DNA of 37,196 nt, from contig NZ_JAPTGB010000021.1 of the NCBI RefSeq assembly GCF_026891975.1, forward strand, positions 1 through 37,196. Reading direction: 5' to 3'. Position 1 is the stretch's first letter; each line of letters starts with the position of its first letter. Position numbers and translations under genes: made by a program. Below the pieces are notes generated by a model. That model was given only the letters and a program-made list of their open reading frames with translations. It did not search any database and had not been told where the DNA came from. This document shows, piece after piece, positions 8,206 through 16,660 of the stretch. This stretch comes from Methanocorpusculum petauri. Its GTDB lineage: Archaea; Halobacteriota; Methanomicrobia; Methanomicrobiales; Methanocorpusculaceae.

Positions 8206-10221
8206 ATGCATACTGTTCTTGAATTATTGGCAATTCTTCAACAAAAAGAAGAACATAAGGCTATAGAAGCGAAACCAGGAAATGAGGTTGGTCGGGATGT
8301 CAAAGAGACGATATCTGCATTTTCCAATACTACTGGTCTTGGCGGAGGATACATTCTTTTTGGTATTACGGAAAATCATTCAGACATCTCTAGATATCTT
8401 CCCACCGGAGTAAGCAAATCTGAAAAAGTGCAAAACGATCTCGCGACTCAGTGCAAAACCAACTTCAATATTCCGATCAGACCTGATGTTCAAGTCGATG
8501 TGATTAACGGCAAAACAATAATTGCCGCGTACATTCCTGAAGCTGATCCTGGCCAGAAACCAGTTTATATCCAATCCCTTGGTATGCAGAAAGGATCCTA
8601 CATTCGTATAGGTGCCTGTGATCAACTCTGTACCGACAATGATTTCGCTATGTTATTTTCGGAACGAAACTCCAAACCGTACGATACTAGTCTACTGAAT
8701 CAATTGTCTATTGATGACTTAGATCCGGATGCAGTCGCCGAGTATCGAAAACTGCGATCTCTTGCAGATCCATCCGCGTCAGAACTTCTGCTTGATAATC
8801 AGGCATTACTTCTTTCCCTCAAATGTATTGATGAGTCAAATGGAATTCTTCACCCTACTATTGCCGGACTCTATCTGTTTGGAAAGCGTGACACGTTAAA
8901 GCGTGAATATCCGATGAACAGATTGGATTATATTCGGGTTCAGGGAACCACATGGAATCCAGGTCTCACAAAATCTTACTACACCCTTGAAATGAATGAA
9001 GGATTATTTTCACTTCTACCACGGGTCGAAAGCGCAATCATGGATGACATTCCCCGTACAATAGGTTTGCCGGACTCCGGACTGTTCCGTGATGACTATC
9101 CATCTGTCCCCTCTCTTGTAATTCGAGAAGCCTTGGTTAATGCTGTTATGCATCGGGATTATCGAGTAAATAGTCCAACCCAAATAATACGTTATTCCGA
9201 CAGAATCGAATTTCGCAATCCCGGTCACTCACTAAAATTGCATCTGGAGAAAGGAGATCCAGGATCAATTCTGAGGAATCCGCGCATTGCAAATGTTCTG
9301 CACGAAACAAAATATGCAGAAAACAAGGGGACAGGTATATCCATTATGTTACAGGAAATGAAAAAAGCAAACCTCTCTGTGCCCACTTTCATCTCTGACC
9401 GAGAAAACAATTTTTTTGCTGCAACAGTCTATCTCCATAATCTAGCCCAGGGAGATGAACTCTGTTGGATTTCCCAATTTAAGGAACATAATCTGACGAA
9501 TCCAGAGATTCAGATACTTATGTTTCTTCGAGGTAATGGGACTGTAAAAAATGCTGACTGCCGAGATCTTTTGCAAATGGATTCTCTTGGGGTGAGTAAT
9601 CTACTCAAACATCTCAGGTTGGTTGGGGTATTGCAACAACACGGCGGTGGACCTGGAACCTATTATACATTATCCGATAATTACTCCATTAAGATAAAAT
9701 CCTCTGGCGAATTATATCCAAAACACGAATTTAAGGATCTAGAGATATCTAATCCTAAAAATCAGCAAAATTTTCAGTTAAACGATATTGCAAGAGTTGC
9801 CCCGCAGATGCCAGATAAGGATCTGGAGATTTCTAATCTAAAATCAAACCAAAATTTAGAGTTATCTAAGATTGGGAAGAGCCAGTTTCCGAATGACGTA
9901 TACAGTGGTCTGGACAGGAATATACTGTTGACCCTTTTGCCGGGTCCGCTCAGACGGGATGTTGAGTCTCTGCCCGGACGTATAAATGAACAAGAAGCGC
10001 GTAGCCTAATCCGAAGGATTTGTACTTCACCATGTGGGTTCATGCCAAATCAGATTGCAACCATTCTTTCACGAAGGCGTGAATGGGTAATGTCGTATCT
10101 TCAGGTGATGCAGAATGAACAAATTCTTGAAATGGTCGATCCATCCCACCCCACTTCACGAAAACAGCGATATCGTACAATCTCCAGTAAAAAACAGAGT
10201 AATCTTGAAAAATATTTGTAA
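8206..10221 (+). CDS. AlbA_2 / RecG-like ATP-binding transcriptional regulator
   Basis: A 671-residue protein. Residues about 15-140 form an AlbA_2 (Schlafen AlbA-type) DNA-binding domain: EEHKAIEAKPG followed by GGGYILFGITE. The middle has the HATPase_c_4 region usual for these 'RecG-like' proteins, seen as LVIREALVNAVMHRDYRV, FRNPGHSL and AENKGTGISIML. A winged-helix segment lies near residues 425-490 and another near 570-660. Between them is a short internal duplication (KDLEISN-x-K-x-x-Q-N, twice). Base composition is clearly more AT-rich than the flanks, and codon choice differs (more AGA, ATA and AAT). The gene stands alone with non-coding DNA on both sides. It was probably gained by transfer. 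Its target is unknown; related proteins are annotated as regulators or helicase-like. Confidence 0.85.
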   Translation: MHTVLELLAILQQKEEHKAIEAKPGNEVGRDVKETISAFSNTTGLGGGYILFGITENHSDISRYLPTGVSKSEKVQNDLATQCKTNFNIPIRPDVQVDVINGKTIIAAYIPEADPGQKPVYIQSLGMQKGSYIRIGACDQLCTDNDFAMLFSERNSKPYDTSLLNQLSIDDLDPDAVAEYRKLRSLADPSASELLLDNQALLLSLKCIDESNGILHPTIAGLYLFGKRDTLKREYPMNRLDYIRVQGTTWNPGLTKSYYTLEMNEGLFSLLPRVESAIMDDIPRTIGLPDSGLFRDDYPSVPSLVIREALVNAVMHRDYRVNSPTQIIRYSDRIEFRNPGHSLKLHLEKGDPGSILRNPRIANVLHETKYAENKGTGISIMLQEMKKANLSVPTFISDRENNFFAATVYLHNLAQGDELCWISQFKEHNLTNPEIQILMFLRGNGTVKNADCRDLLQMDSLGVSNLLKHLRLVGVLQQHGGGPGTYYTLSDNYSIKIKSSGELYPKHEFKDLEISNPKNQQNFQLNDIARVAPQMPDKDLEISNLKSNQNLELSKIGKSQFPNDVYSGLDRNILLTLLPGPLRRDVESLPGRINEQEARSLIRRICTSPCGFMPNQIATILSRRREWVMSYLQVMQNEQILEMVDPSHPTSRKQRYRTISSKKQSNLEKYL

Positions 10222-10472
10222 ATGGTATTTACACGGTGTGAATCCGGAAATTCACTCTCAATCAACACGAAAGTTATGGGCTCTGGAGATATCATGTTAA
10301 CAGGGTGCCGCATTGCAACTCTTTGAGTTTCAAACAATTCATCATCACAGAGGTCCTGTGTAAGGATAGAACAGTCAGTTTCTGATCGAACCCGCATTTT
10401 CAGGATACTGCATCAAGTATATCTCTCTATAACTCCCAACAGTATCACACTATCTCACAGGTGCTAAATTCG

Positions 10473-11870
10473 ATGCGACTCGTAATGAAATTTGGAGGAA
10501 CATCCGTCGGCGATGAAAAATGCATTGCCAATGTGGTCAATATCGTTAAGGAATCCCGCGATGCCGGAAACGAAATCGCCGTAGTGGTCTCTGCCATGAC
10601 CCGCGTAACCGATCAGCTGATCGCAACCGCCGAAGAGGTCATCAACTGCAAACAGAAACCTGCTCTTGACGCGTTCATCACATCGATCCGCAGCCGGCAT
10701 ATGAAGGTGCTGGAGGCGGTTGCGCCTGACTACGTGGATGAGATTGGTGAGTACCTTGAGTCAAGGCTGAACAAACTTTCCAACATCCTGCTTGCTGTCC
10801 ATAACCTCCGCGAACTCACTCCGCGGTCCAGGGACTACATTATCTCGTTCGGCGAGCGACTCTCCGCCCCGATCATCAGCGCCGCACTCCGGCAGGCCGG
10901 TGTGCCGAGTTGCTACATGAGCGGATGTGACGCAGGCATTCTGACCAACGGCGTGCACAACGGTGCAACGGCACTTCCCGAAAGTTACGCCCGCATTCAG
11001 GCGCGGGTTGGTGCACTCCTCACCGAACAGGTACCGGTCGTTATGGGATACATGGGCTGTGCGGCAGATGGTGCAGTCACCACACTCGGCCGCAGCGGCT
11101 CCGACTACTCGGGAGCAATCGTCGGGGCAGGAATTGATGCTGATGAGATTCTCATCTGGACCGATGTGGACGGCGTCATGACCACCGACCCCCGCCTCAT
11201 TCCCGAAGCACGCGTGATAAACTCCATCTCTTTCCTTGAGATGATGGAAATGTCCTACTTCGGTGCAAAGGTCATCCACCCGCGGGCATTAGTTCCCGCG
11301 ATGCAGAAGAACATCCCGGTCCGCGTCAAAAATACCTTCAATCCGTCTCATCCGGGAACGGTTGTCATCCGCGAACCACACGCAGACAAGAGAATCGTGA
11401 AAGCAATATCATTGATACAGAACAGCTGTCTTATCAAAGTCAGCGGGGCCGTCATGGCAGGCAAACCCGGTGTTGCCGGAGAGATCTTCACAACGCTTGC
11501 AGAAGCCGGCGTCAATGTAATGCTGATCTCACAGGGGTCGTCTGAGATGACCATCTCAATGATCATCACTGAGGAACAGCTGGATGCAGCACTCTCCGCA
11601 CTTGCGGAGGTGAAGCAGAAAGGATTCATCCGTGAGTTCGATTTCGACCGCAACGTTGCAGTGGTCTCGGTTGTCGGAGCGGGAATGGCCGGGACCTACG
11701 GAACCCTGGGACGCATCTTCCACGGTCTCGGCGTTGCCGGCATTAATGTGATGATGATCTCACAGGGATCTGAGGTAAATGTCTCCTTTGTGGTCAAGCA
11801 GGCGGACGGTATCAGAGCAGTCCGGGCAATTCACGAAGAGTATCATCTGGAAGAAGAGGAAGAAGCATGA
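10473..11870 (+). CDS. aspartate kinase
   Basis: A 465-residue aspartokinase from ATG 10473, preceded by AGGTG at 10459-10463; an in-frame GTG at 10461 overlaps that site and is less likely. It opens MRLVMKFGGTSVGDEK (nucleotide and aspartate binding) and continues with RDYIISFGERLSAPI, GYMGCAADGAVTTLGRSGSD and IWTDVDGVMTTDPR. Two C-terminal ACT domains follow from about residue 310 (AGVNVMLISQGSSEMTIS and AGINVMMISQGSEVNVSF), the usual site of allosteric feedback. It phosphorylates aspartate, the first step towards lysine, threonine and methionine. It overlaps purM by four bases. A TATA-like AAGTATATCT at 10415-10424 is a plausible promoter. Confidence 0.95.
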   Translation: MRLVMKFGGTSVGDEKCIANVVNIVKESRDAGNEIAVVVSAMTRVTDQLIATAEEVINCKQKPALDAFITSIRSRHMKVLEAVAPDYVDEIGEYLESRLNKLSNILLAVHNLRELTPRSRDYIISFGERLSAPIISAALRQAGVPSCYMSGCDAGILTNGVHNGATALPESYARIQARVGALLTEQVPVVMGYMGCAADGAVTTLGRSGSDYSGAIVGAGIDADEILIWTDVDGVMTTDPRLIPEARVINSISFLEMMEMSYFGAKVIHPRALVPAMQKNIPVRVKNTFNPSHPGTVVIREPHADKRIVKAISLIQNSCLIKVSGAVMAGKPGVAGEIFTTLAEAGVNVMLISQGSSEMTISMIITEEQLDAALSALAEVKQKGFIREFDFDRNVAVVSVVGAGMAGTYGTLGRIFHGLGVAGINVMMISQGSEVNVSFVVKQADGIRAVRAIHEEYHLEEEEEA

Positions 11871-12862
11871 GCAGGAAATACTCATACAAAGACGCAGGTG
11901 TTGACATCAGCCTCGAGGCCGACGGCGTCAAAGCACTGATTCACCAGCTGAGCTACAAACGATCCGGCGGGCATGGTATGCTCGGTGATGTAGGCCACTT
12001 CGCCGGTCTGATTGATTTCGGATCCAAAGTTCTTTCGCTTTGTACCGACGGTGTCGGGACAAAGATGCGGGTCGCCGATGATATCGGCGACTGGACAACG
12101 GTCGGCATTGACTGTATTGCGATGAACGTGAACGACATGTACGTGATGAACATCGAGCCTGTCGCATTCGTTGACTACATCGCAACCGAAGGGATCGACA
12201 CCGAACAGATGATTCAGATCGGCGTCGGACTGAACGAGGGAGCAAAGCGTGCAAACATGAACATCGTCGGCGGCGAGACCGCGACGCTGAAGGGCATGAT
12301 CAATGGTCTCGATCTGGCAGGAACCTGTCTTGGCGTGCAGGACCGCGACCGCGTGGTTACCGGTGAGAAAATTGCTCCGGGAGATGTGATCATCGGTGTT
12401 GCAAGTACCGGTGTTCACTCAAACGGCTACACCCTGGCAAGAAAGATCGCAACCGAAAACGGCGGCTATGCAGCAAAACTTCCGTCCGGAAAGACGGTTG
12501 GCGAAGCGCTGATTACGCCGACCCGCATCTACTCCGAGGTACTGGATGTCTGCCGGGAGGTTGAGGTTCACGGGATGTGCCATGTGACCGGCGGCGGCCT
12601 CTTAAACTTCCTCCGCATCAGCGAGTACGGGTTTGCAATCGAAGATCCTATGCCGGTTCCGGAGATTTTACAGTGGATCAAAGAGATGGGTGAACTTGAG
12701 ACGAACGAACTGTACCGGACGTTCAATATGGGCATGGGCTTTGCGTTTATTGTGCCCGAAGAAAGTGTTGCAAAGATTCTGGCAATGGTTGACGGCGCAA
12801 AGGTTGTGGGGCATGTGATTCCGGAGCACAAGGTTCTGCTGAAGGGTGTTGAGATCAACTAA
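11867..12862 (+). CDS. purM: phosphoribosylformylglycinamidine cyclo-ligase (AIR synthetase)
   Basis: A 331-residue PurM. It begins SYKDAGVDISLEADGVKALI and has the conserved LCTDGVGTKMRVADDIGDW substrate and ATP loop, DCIAMNVNDMYVMNIEPVAFVDYIA, VGGETATLKGM and TGVHSNGYTLARKI. The glycine-rich HVTGGGLLNFLRI lies in the C-terminal domain. It closes formylglycinamidine ribonucleotide to aminoimidazole ribonucleotide using ATP; that product is the substrate chain leading to PurE. The start overlaps the aspartokinase stop as ATGA, so the two unrelated biosynthetic genes are translationally coupled. A T-rich stretch after the stop marks the operon end. Confidence 0.95.
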   Translation: MSRKYSYKDAGVDISLEADGVKALIHQLSYKRSGGHGMLGDVGHFAGLIDFGSKVLSLCTDGVGTKMRVADDIGDWTTVGIDCIAMNVNDMYVMNIEPVAFVDYIATEGIDTEQMIQIGVGLNEGAKRANMNIVGGETATLKGMINGLDLAGTCLGVQDRDRVVTGEKIAPGDVIIGVASTGVHSNGYTLARKIATENGGYAAKLPSGKTVGEALITPTRIYSEVLDVCREVEVHGMCHVTGGGLLNFLRISEYGFAIEDPMPVPEILQWIKEMGELETNELYRTFNMGMGFAFIVPEESVAKILAMVDGAKVVGHVIPEHKVLLKGVEIN

Positions 12863-12908
12863 CTCTTTTTACCACAATTTCTATCTGTTTTCCCGTTGAT
12901 ATCTTCGT

Positions 12909-13415
12909 ATGAAATATGCACATCTGTTCGCAGTGGTTCTGCTGCTCGGCTGTCTGGTACTTGCCGCAGGATGCGTGAATCAGGACGGCGGCGGAGATAC
13001 GCCGGCACCCACGGTAACGCCGACGGAAACTCCGGCGCCGGTTGAATCGGTGAAGATTCTGCCGGACACGCCGGGTGTTACCTACACGCTGACGGCAAAG
13101 AAATCCACGGAGGAGGCAGGAAACGTTGAGCTGACGATGAAGGCGGTTGCAGCCCGCGATCTCCGCAAAGACGGATACAACATCCGCTACACGTTCTTTG
13201 TGTACAACACCGATGCATTTGCGGAAGGGTGGAGTCCTTCGAGTTATGATGAGGTTGTTACGGCCGGAGTTCCGTATGTGACCAAGATCGATAGGATCTA
13301 TCCTGCAAACGAGCGGGTGATCAATGTGATGCTGCCGCGGGATGCAAGCGTGAAGACGTTTGATGTTACCAAGCCGTATGTGTACGGTGTGGTCGCGGTG
13401 GATGTCACCGTTTGA
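12909..13415 (+). CDS. lipoprotein of unknown function
   Basis: A 168-residue exported lipoprotein. A hydrophobic signal (MKYAHLFAVVLLLGCLVLAA) ends in the lipobox LAAGC with Cys at about residue 22, followed by a short Gly/Thr/Pro linker. The mature domain, about residues 48-168, is rich in beta-strand patterns (VELTMKAVAARDLRKDGYNI, YTFFVYNTDAFAEGW, VYGVVAVDVTV) and has no further cysteine. No known domain was recognised. The next gene encodes another secreted protein with its own leaderless-type promoter, so they may act at the cell surface together, but that is only proximity. Confidence 0.75.
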   Translation: MKYAHLFAVVLLLGCLVLAAGCVNQDGGGDTPAPTVTPTETPAPVESVKILPDTPGVTYTLTAKKSTEEAGNVELTMKAVAARDLRKDGYNIRYTFFVYNTDAFAEGWSPSSYDEVVTAGVPYVTKIDRIYPANERVINVMLPRDASVKTFDVTKPYVYGVVAVDVTV

Positions 13416-13424
13416 TCCAAAACA

Positions 13425-13432
13425 CTATAATC
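13425..13432 (+). promoter_or_regulatory. TATA box, leaderless-type promoter
   Basis: CTATAATC lies about 28 bases (centre) before ATG 13457. The predicted transcription start coincides with the start codon, suggesting a leaderless mRNA and supporting ATG 13457 over the in-frame TTG at 13412. Confidence 0.5.
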
Positions 13433-13456
13433 TTTTGCGTCCACTATTTTTTTATA

Positions 13457-14674
13457 ATGAAAAAATATCGGATAATATCTCTTCTTCTCCTTGTTGCTGC
13501 GGTTGCTCTGATACCTGCGGCCGGGGCAAGTGATCTGAGTCTGTCGGGGACGTCAAGTGTCATCGCCGGAAATGATTTTGCGCTCTCCATCTCGGGAGGT
13601 GATCTGCTCGGGACGGTAACACTTTCGCTGACATCGGGCGACCGGCCTGACCTGAAGCTTCTTGCCGGACAGCCGGATGTGTCGGGGTCGGCAAGTTCTG
13701 CAACGGTGAAACTGGATTCCTCGGGCCGGGCACGCGTGCAGTACACGACAACGTCCGGCGGCGATCCGTCGACCCTCCGTTTCAAGGTCTCGGACGGTTC
13801 AAGTTCGGACACGACGTCGGTGTCGGTGACGCGGGGGTCGGTGAGTGCGACGGCGGTCTCAACGCCAAGGCCGACACAATCCTCCGGAGGTTATGCGATC
13901 GGATCGACGGTGGAGCTTTCCGGGGCAGCTCCCGGAACGAACAAGGTGTATCTGTTTGTGACCGGACCGAACCTGCCTTCAGCCGGTGCAAAGCTGTCAA
14001 ACCCGTCGGTCGCCGCAGTAACGGATGATCCGGACACATTTGTGTCGCGGAGCGTAAGCAACGGACGCTGGAGCTATAAGTGGCAGACGTCCGGACGACT
14101 GGATGCGGGAACGTACACGATCTTTGCGGTGGACCGGCCGGCAAACCGGTACTCGCTCTCGGATGCGTCGTACTCGACCTATACGGTAACCCTCGGGCGG
14201 CCCTCGATGACTGCAGGAATTTCGGGCGGCACGTCGGGAACGGCGCTGCCGACCGAGGTTTCGACCACGGTTCCGACAACCGAGGAGCCTACCGCAACGC
14301 CGACACCGGAGCCGACACCGGAACCGAGCCTCTGGGATCAGATCGCAGCATGGTTTTCCGGACTGTTCCGCGTTTCGGCTGCGGAACCGATCGGGTATGT
14401 TCCGGAGAACGGGATGATCACCCTCTCCGGCACGACTATTTTCTCCACGGAAAAGGAGCTGGCCGTCTCCATTGAGCCGTACTTCACGGCGGCACCGAAG
14501 GGGTCGGTTCAGGAGTTTTCCGGATGGGCGGATGTGGTGCCGGTCGTCGCGGGTGATGACGGTGTGAACCTGTGGTCAGTGACTGCACCGGTGCCGGCGG
14601 GCGAGTACCTGGTAACGCTTGAGCCGATCGGCGGCGGGGCAGCGATGAGCTGGGGGATACAGGTTACTGCGTGA
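13457..14674 (+). CDS. secreted Ser/Thr-rich surface protein, function unknown
   Basis: A 405-residue protein from ATG 13457 with a signal peptide (MKKYRIISLLLLVAAVALIP, cleaved near AGA-SD). The first half contains two beta-sandwich-like segments: residues about 25-130 (LSLSGTSSVIAGNDFALSIS) and about 150-260 (AIGSTVELSGAAPGTNKVYL ... DAGTYTIFAVDRPANRYSLS). The second ends in the pattern D-A-G-T-Y-T-I-F-A common in methanogen S-layer-type proteins. A Thr/Pro/Glu linker follows, then a short aromatic helix (SLWDQIAAWFSGLF) and another beta-rich segment. There is no C-terminal membrane anchor. It is probably cell-envelope associated; no enzymatic motif is visible. Confidence 0.7.
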   Translation: MKKYRIISLLLLVAAVALIPAAGASDLSLSGTSSVIAGNDFALSISGGDLLGTVTLSLTSGDRPDLKLLAGQPDVSGSASSATVKLDSSGRARVQYTTTSGGDPSTLRFKVSDGSSSDTTSVSVTRGSVSATAVSTPRPTQSSGGYAIGSTVELSGAAPGTNKVYLFVTGPNLPSAGAKLSNPSVAAVTDDPDTFVSRSVSNGRWSYKWQTSGRLDAGTYTIFAVDRPANRYSLSDASYSTYTVTLGRPSMTAGISGGTSGTALPTEVSTTVPTTEEPTATPTPEPTPEPSLWDQIAAWFSGLFRVSAAEPIGYVPENGMITLSGTTIFSTEKELAVSIEPYFTAAPKGSVQEFSGWADVVPVVAGDDGVNLWSVTAPVPAGEYLVTLEPIGGGAAMSWGIQVTA

Positions 14675-14763
14675 GATTATCTCACTCGCACGTACACTGA
14701 ACGAAAACGTTGCCTCCTCTTTGCACACAATAGCAAAAAAAATTTCGCGGAAAATTTTCTCTA

Positions 14764-14963
14764 AAAATTATTTTTTTTCTTCGCGTCCGGCTTTCGTCTG
14801 CGCACCGGCTGCTCCGCCCGTACTTCTCCTTCAGCGCCGCAATTTTATCCGGAGCAGATGCTTCCGGCATCCCCACAATCAGCCGCGTGAAACGTTCCAG
14901 TCCCGTCAGCAGATTGTACGCGTTCTGCTTTGTATTGAACCATACCAGCCGAATCGATCGCAT
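14764..14963 (-). pseudogene. orphan copy of the 3' end of the rsm22-like gene
   Basis: On the minus strand this 200-bp segment encodes FNTKQNAYNLL, then RFTRLIVG, then SAPDKIAALKEKYGR. These match the C-terminus of the Rsm22-like protein encoded at 16447-17859, and the flanking DNA also matches the end of that gene. By eye the two copies agree at roughly 85% of positions. The orphan copy lacks about 19 bp near its end, which breaks the frame before the final Lys/Arg-rich tail, and it has no gene body upstream. The DUF4143 ATPase gene lies exactly between the two copies. It is either the displaced original gene end or a decayed duplicate. Confidence 0.8.
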
Positions 14964-14992
14964 GAGAAAAAGCAACATCTCAAATGACCACA

Positions 14993-15031
14993 TTGTAACC
15001 ACATGTTTTTTTGAAAAGCATGAGGTTACAA
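14993..15031 (+). promoter_or_regulatory. 13-bp inverted repeat upstream of the ATPase gene
   Basis: TTGTAACCACATG (14993-15005) and CATGAGGTTACAA (15019-15031) are inverted repeats with 12 of 13 positions paired and a 13-base T/A-rich spacer. It sits in the non-coding region between the orphan rsm22 tail and the ATPase start at 15080. It could be an operator for a dimeric DNA-binding protein, a recombination site of the inserted segment, or an RNA hairpin. Confidence 0.55.
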
Positions 15032-15079
15032 ATACATGCTTGCACAGATTAATGAGGGAGTACAACCATATACTTTGCT

Positions 15080-16393
15080 ATGCCTGAACCGGAACTCATC
15101 CAGTACCTCCTCGATAGAAATCCCTGGTGGAGCGGAAGTTTCTCATCCCCGGGCATACGGCGGGAAAAATATCTGAAAAAAATCCGGCAGTATGTGGACA
15201 CCGGAGAAATCACTGTACTGAACGGAATACGCAGGTCCGGAAAAACCACACTGCTCCTGCAAACGATCTATGATCTCATAGAGCAGGGAGCAGATCCAAA
15301 AAGCATCCTCTTTGTCAACTGTGACGAGCCGGAGGTACGTGCCATGAACGTGCCGCTTGGCACTATCCTCGAAACATATCAGCATAACATCTACGGCGGA
15401 GAGGGAGTGTTTTTGGTCTTCGACGAAATACAAAGCATATCCGGATGGGAACACTGGATAAAAGCCTGGTATGACCGCAAAAAATACCGGATAATGATCT
15501 CCGGTTCAACCTCATCGCTGCTGAACTCACAACTTTCTCCGGCGATCAGCGGACGATACCTCAAAATAACGGTACATCCCCTCGACTTCTCCGAGTACCT
15601 GCTGTTCAAGGGAGTTGAAGTGCCGGATGACCCGCTCAAAATCACCGCAAAACGCTATGAACTCCTCGGACACCTGAGAAATTACTTTGAAGAAGGAGGG
15701 TTTCCCGCAGGCATCTCCCTGCAGGACAAAGAACTGCAACGCGAGATAATCTCCGGATACTACGACTCGATCATTTTCCGTGACATCGAACGTATGCATG
15801 ATATCAGGAATCCCCGCGTTCTGCACGAACTCATAGACTACCTGATGGCAAACATTGCCCTGCCGTATTCCTATGCAAAAATCGCAAAAATGCTGAACAC
15901 CGACGGGGTTACCATCAAAGAATATGTATCCGCAGCTGAGGAGGCCTTTCTTCTCTACGAACTGCGATCCTTCAGTTATTCCCTCCGTGCCCAGAACGCA
16001 AGCCAGAAAAAAATCTATGCAGCAGACTCGGGCCTGCGGAATATAGTCTCGTTTCGCTTTTCCGCAGATGAAGGAAGACTCGCAGAGAATCTTGTGTACC
16101 TCTCACTCATTCAGAATACCTACAGGCCGTACTTCTGGAAAGGAAAGCACGAAGTTGACTTTATCATCCAGCATCGTGACAGAACACTTTCGGCGGTCAA
16201 TGTCTGCTACACGGACGAAATCCCGGAACGGGAGTTTGCAGGACTGGAAGAATTTTCCAAAACATTTGGAGAGAAAACGGGAATGAAAATACTCATCACC
16301 AAAAATGTGGAGAAGAAAGAACGGGACATTCACTGCATCCCGTTGTATCGGTGGCTGCTGCTCTCGGCAAAATTCTATCTGCCGCAGCACTGA
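15080..16393 (+). CDS. AAA_14 / DUF4143 P-loop ATPase
   Basis: A 437-residue ATPase of the large archaeal and bacterial AAA_14-DUF4143 family. Walker A is GIRRSGKTTLL (residues 49-59) and Walker B is VFLVFDEIQ (about 110-118). The sensor-type ISGSTSSLL is next, followed by SGRYLKITVHPLDFSEYL. The DUF4143 domain from about residue 215 ends with ADSGLRNIVSF, LAENLVYLSLI and EVDFIIQ, a nuclease-like E-V-D-F-x-I/V pattern. These proteins are widespread and often multi-copy, and their role is unsettled. The gene lies between direct copies of the 3' end of the rsm22-like gene, indicating that it arrived with an insertion or duplication. No ribosome-binding site is well placed for ATG 15080, and no other start is better. 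Confidence 0.9.
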   Translation: MPEPELIQYLLDRNPWWSGSFSSPGIRREKYLKKIRQYVDTGEITVLNGIRRSGKTTLLLQTIYDLIEQGADPKSILFVNCDEPEVRAMNVPLGTILETYQHNIYGGEGVFLVFDEIQSISGWEHWIKAWYDRKKYRIMISGSTSSLLNSQLSPAISGRYLKITVHPLDFSEYLLFKGVEVPDDPLKITAKRYELLGHLRNYFEEGGFPAGISLQDKELQREIISGYYDSIIFRDIERMHDIRNPRVLHELIDYLMANIALPYSYAKIAKMLNTDGVTIKEYVSAAEEAFLLYELRSFSYSLRAQNASQKKIYAADSGLRNIVSFRFSADEGRLAENLVYLSLIQNTYRPYFWKGKHEVDFIIQHRDRTLSAVNVCYTDEIPEREFAGLEEFSKTFGEKTGMKILITKNVEKKERDIHCIPLYRWLLLSAKFYLPQH

Positions 16394-16432
16394 TCCCCGG
16401 AAACATTTCCGCTCAGAAAAAAATCTGTCACC

Positions 16433-16446
16433 AAAAAAAAAAAAAA
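16433..16446 (-). terminator. T14 terminator of the rsm22-like gene
   Basis: Fourteen consecutive T on the minus strand directly follow the TAA stop at 16447-16449, between convergent genes. Confidence 0.6.
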
Positions 16447-16660
16447 TTATTTTTTCTTCGCGTCCGGTTTTCGTCTGCGCACCGGCTGCTTCCCCTTCAT
16501 CGCACTGCCCCGCCCGTACTTCTCCTTCAGCGCCGCAATCTTGTCCGGAGCGGACGGGCCCGGCACCCCCACAATCAGCCGCGTAAAACTTTCCGGCGCC
16601 ATCAGCAGATTGTACGCGTTCTGCTTTGTATTGAACCGCACCAGAACCGAATCGATCGCA
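16441..16660 (-). repeat. direct-repeat partner: working 3' end of the rsm22-like gene
   Basis: This stretch, the last 70 codons or so of the rsm22-like gene plus a few bases beyond the stop, is the same-orientation partner of the orphan copy at 14764-14963. Similarity stops at the CGATCGCA at its right-hand edge. About 1.48 kb, containing only the ATPase gene and its upstream region, separates the copies. Confidence 0.75.

Noticed and set aside
14682-15065. Minus-strand 127-residue reading frame ahead of the ATPase
   Set aside because: Its recognisable part is the orphan, frame-broken tail of the rsm22-like gene; the rest is non-coding and includes the inverted repeat.
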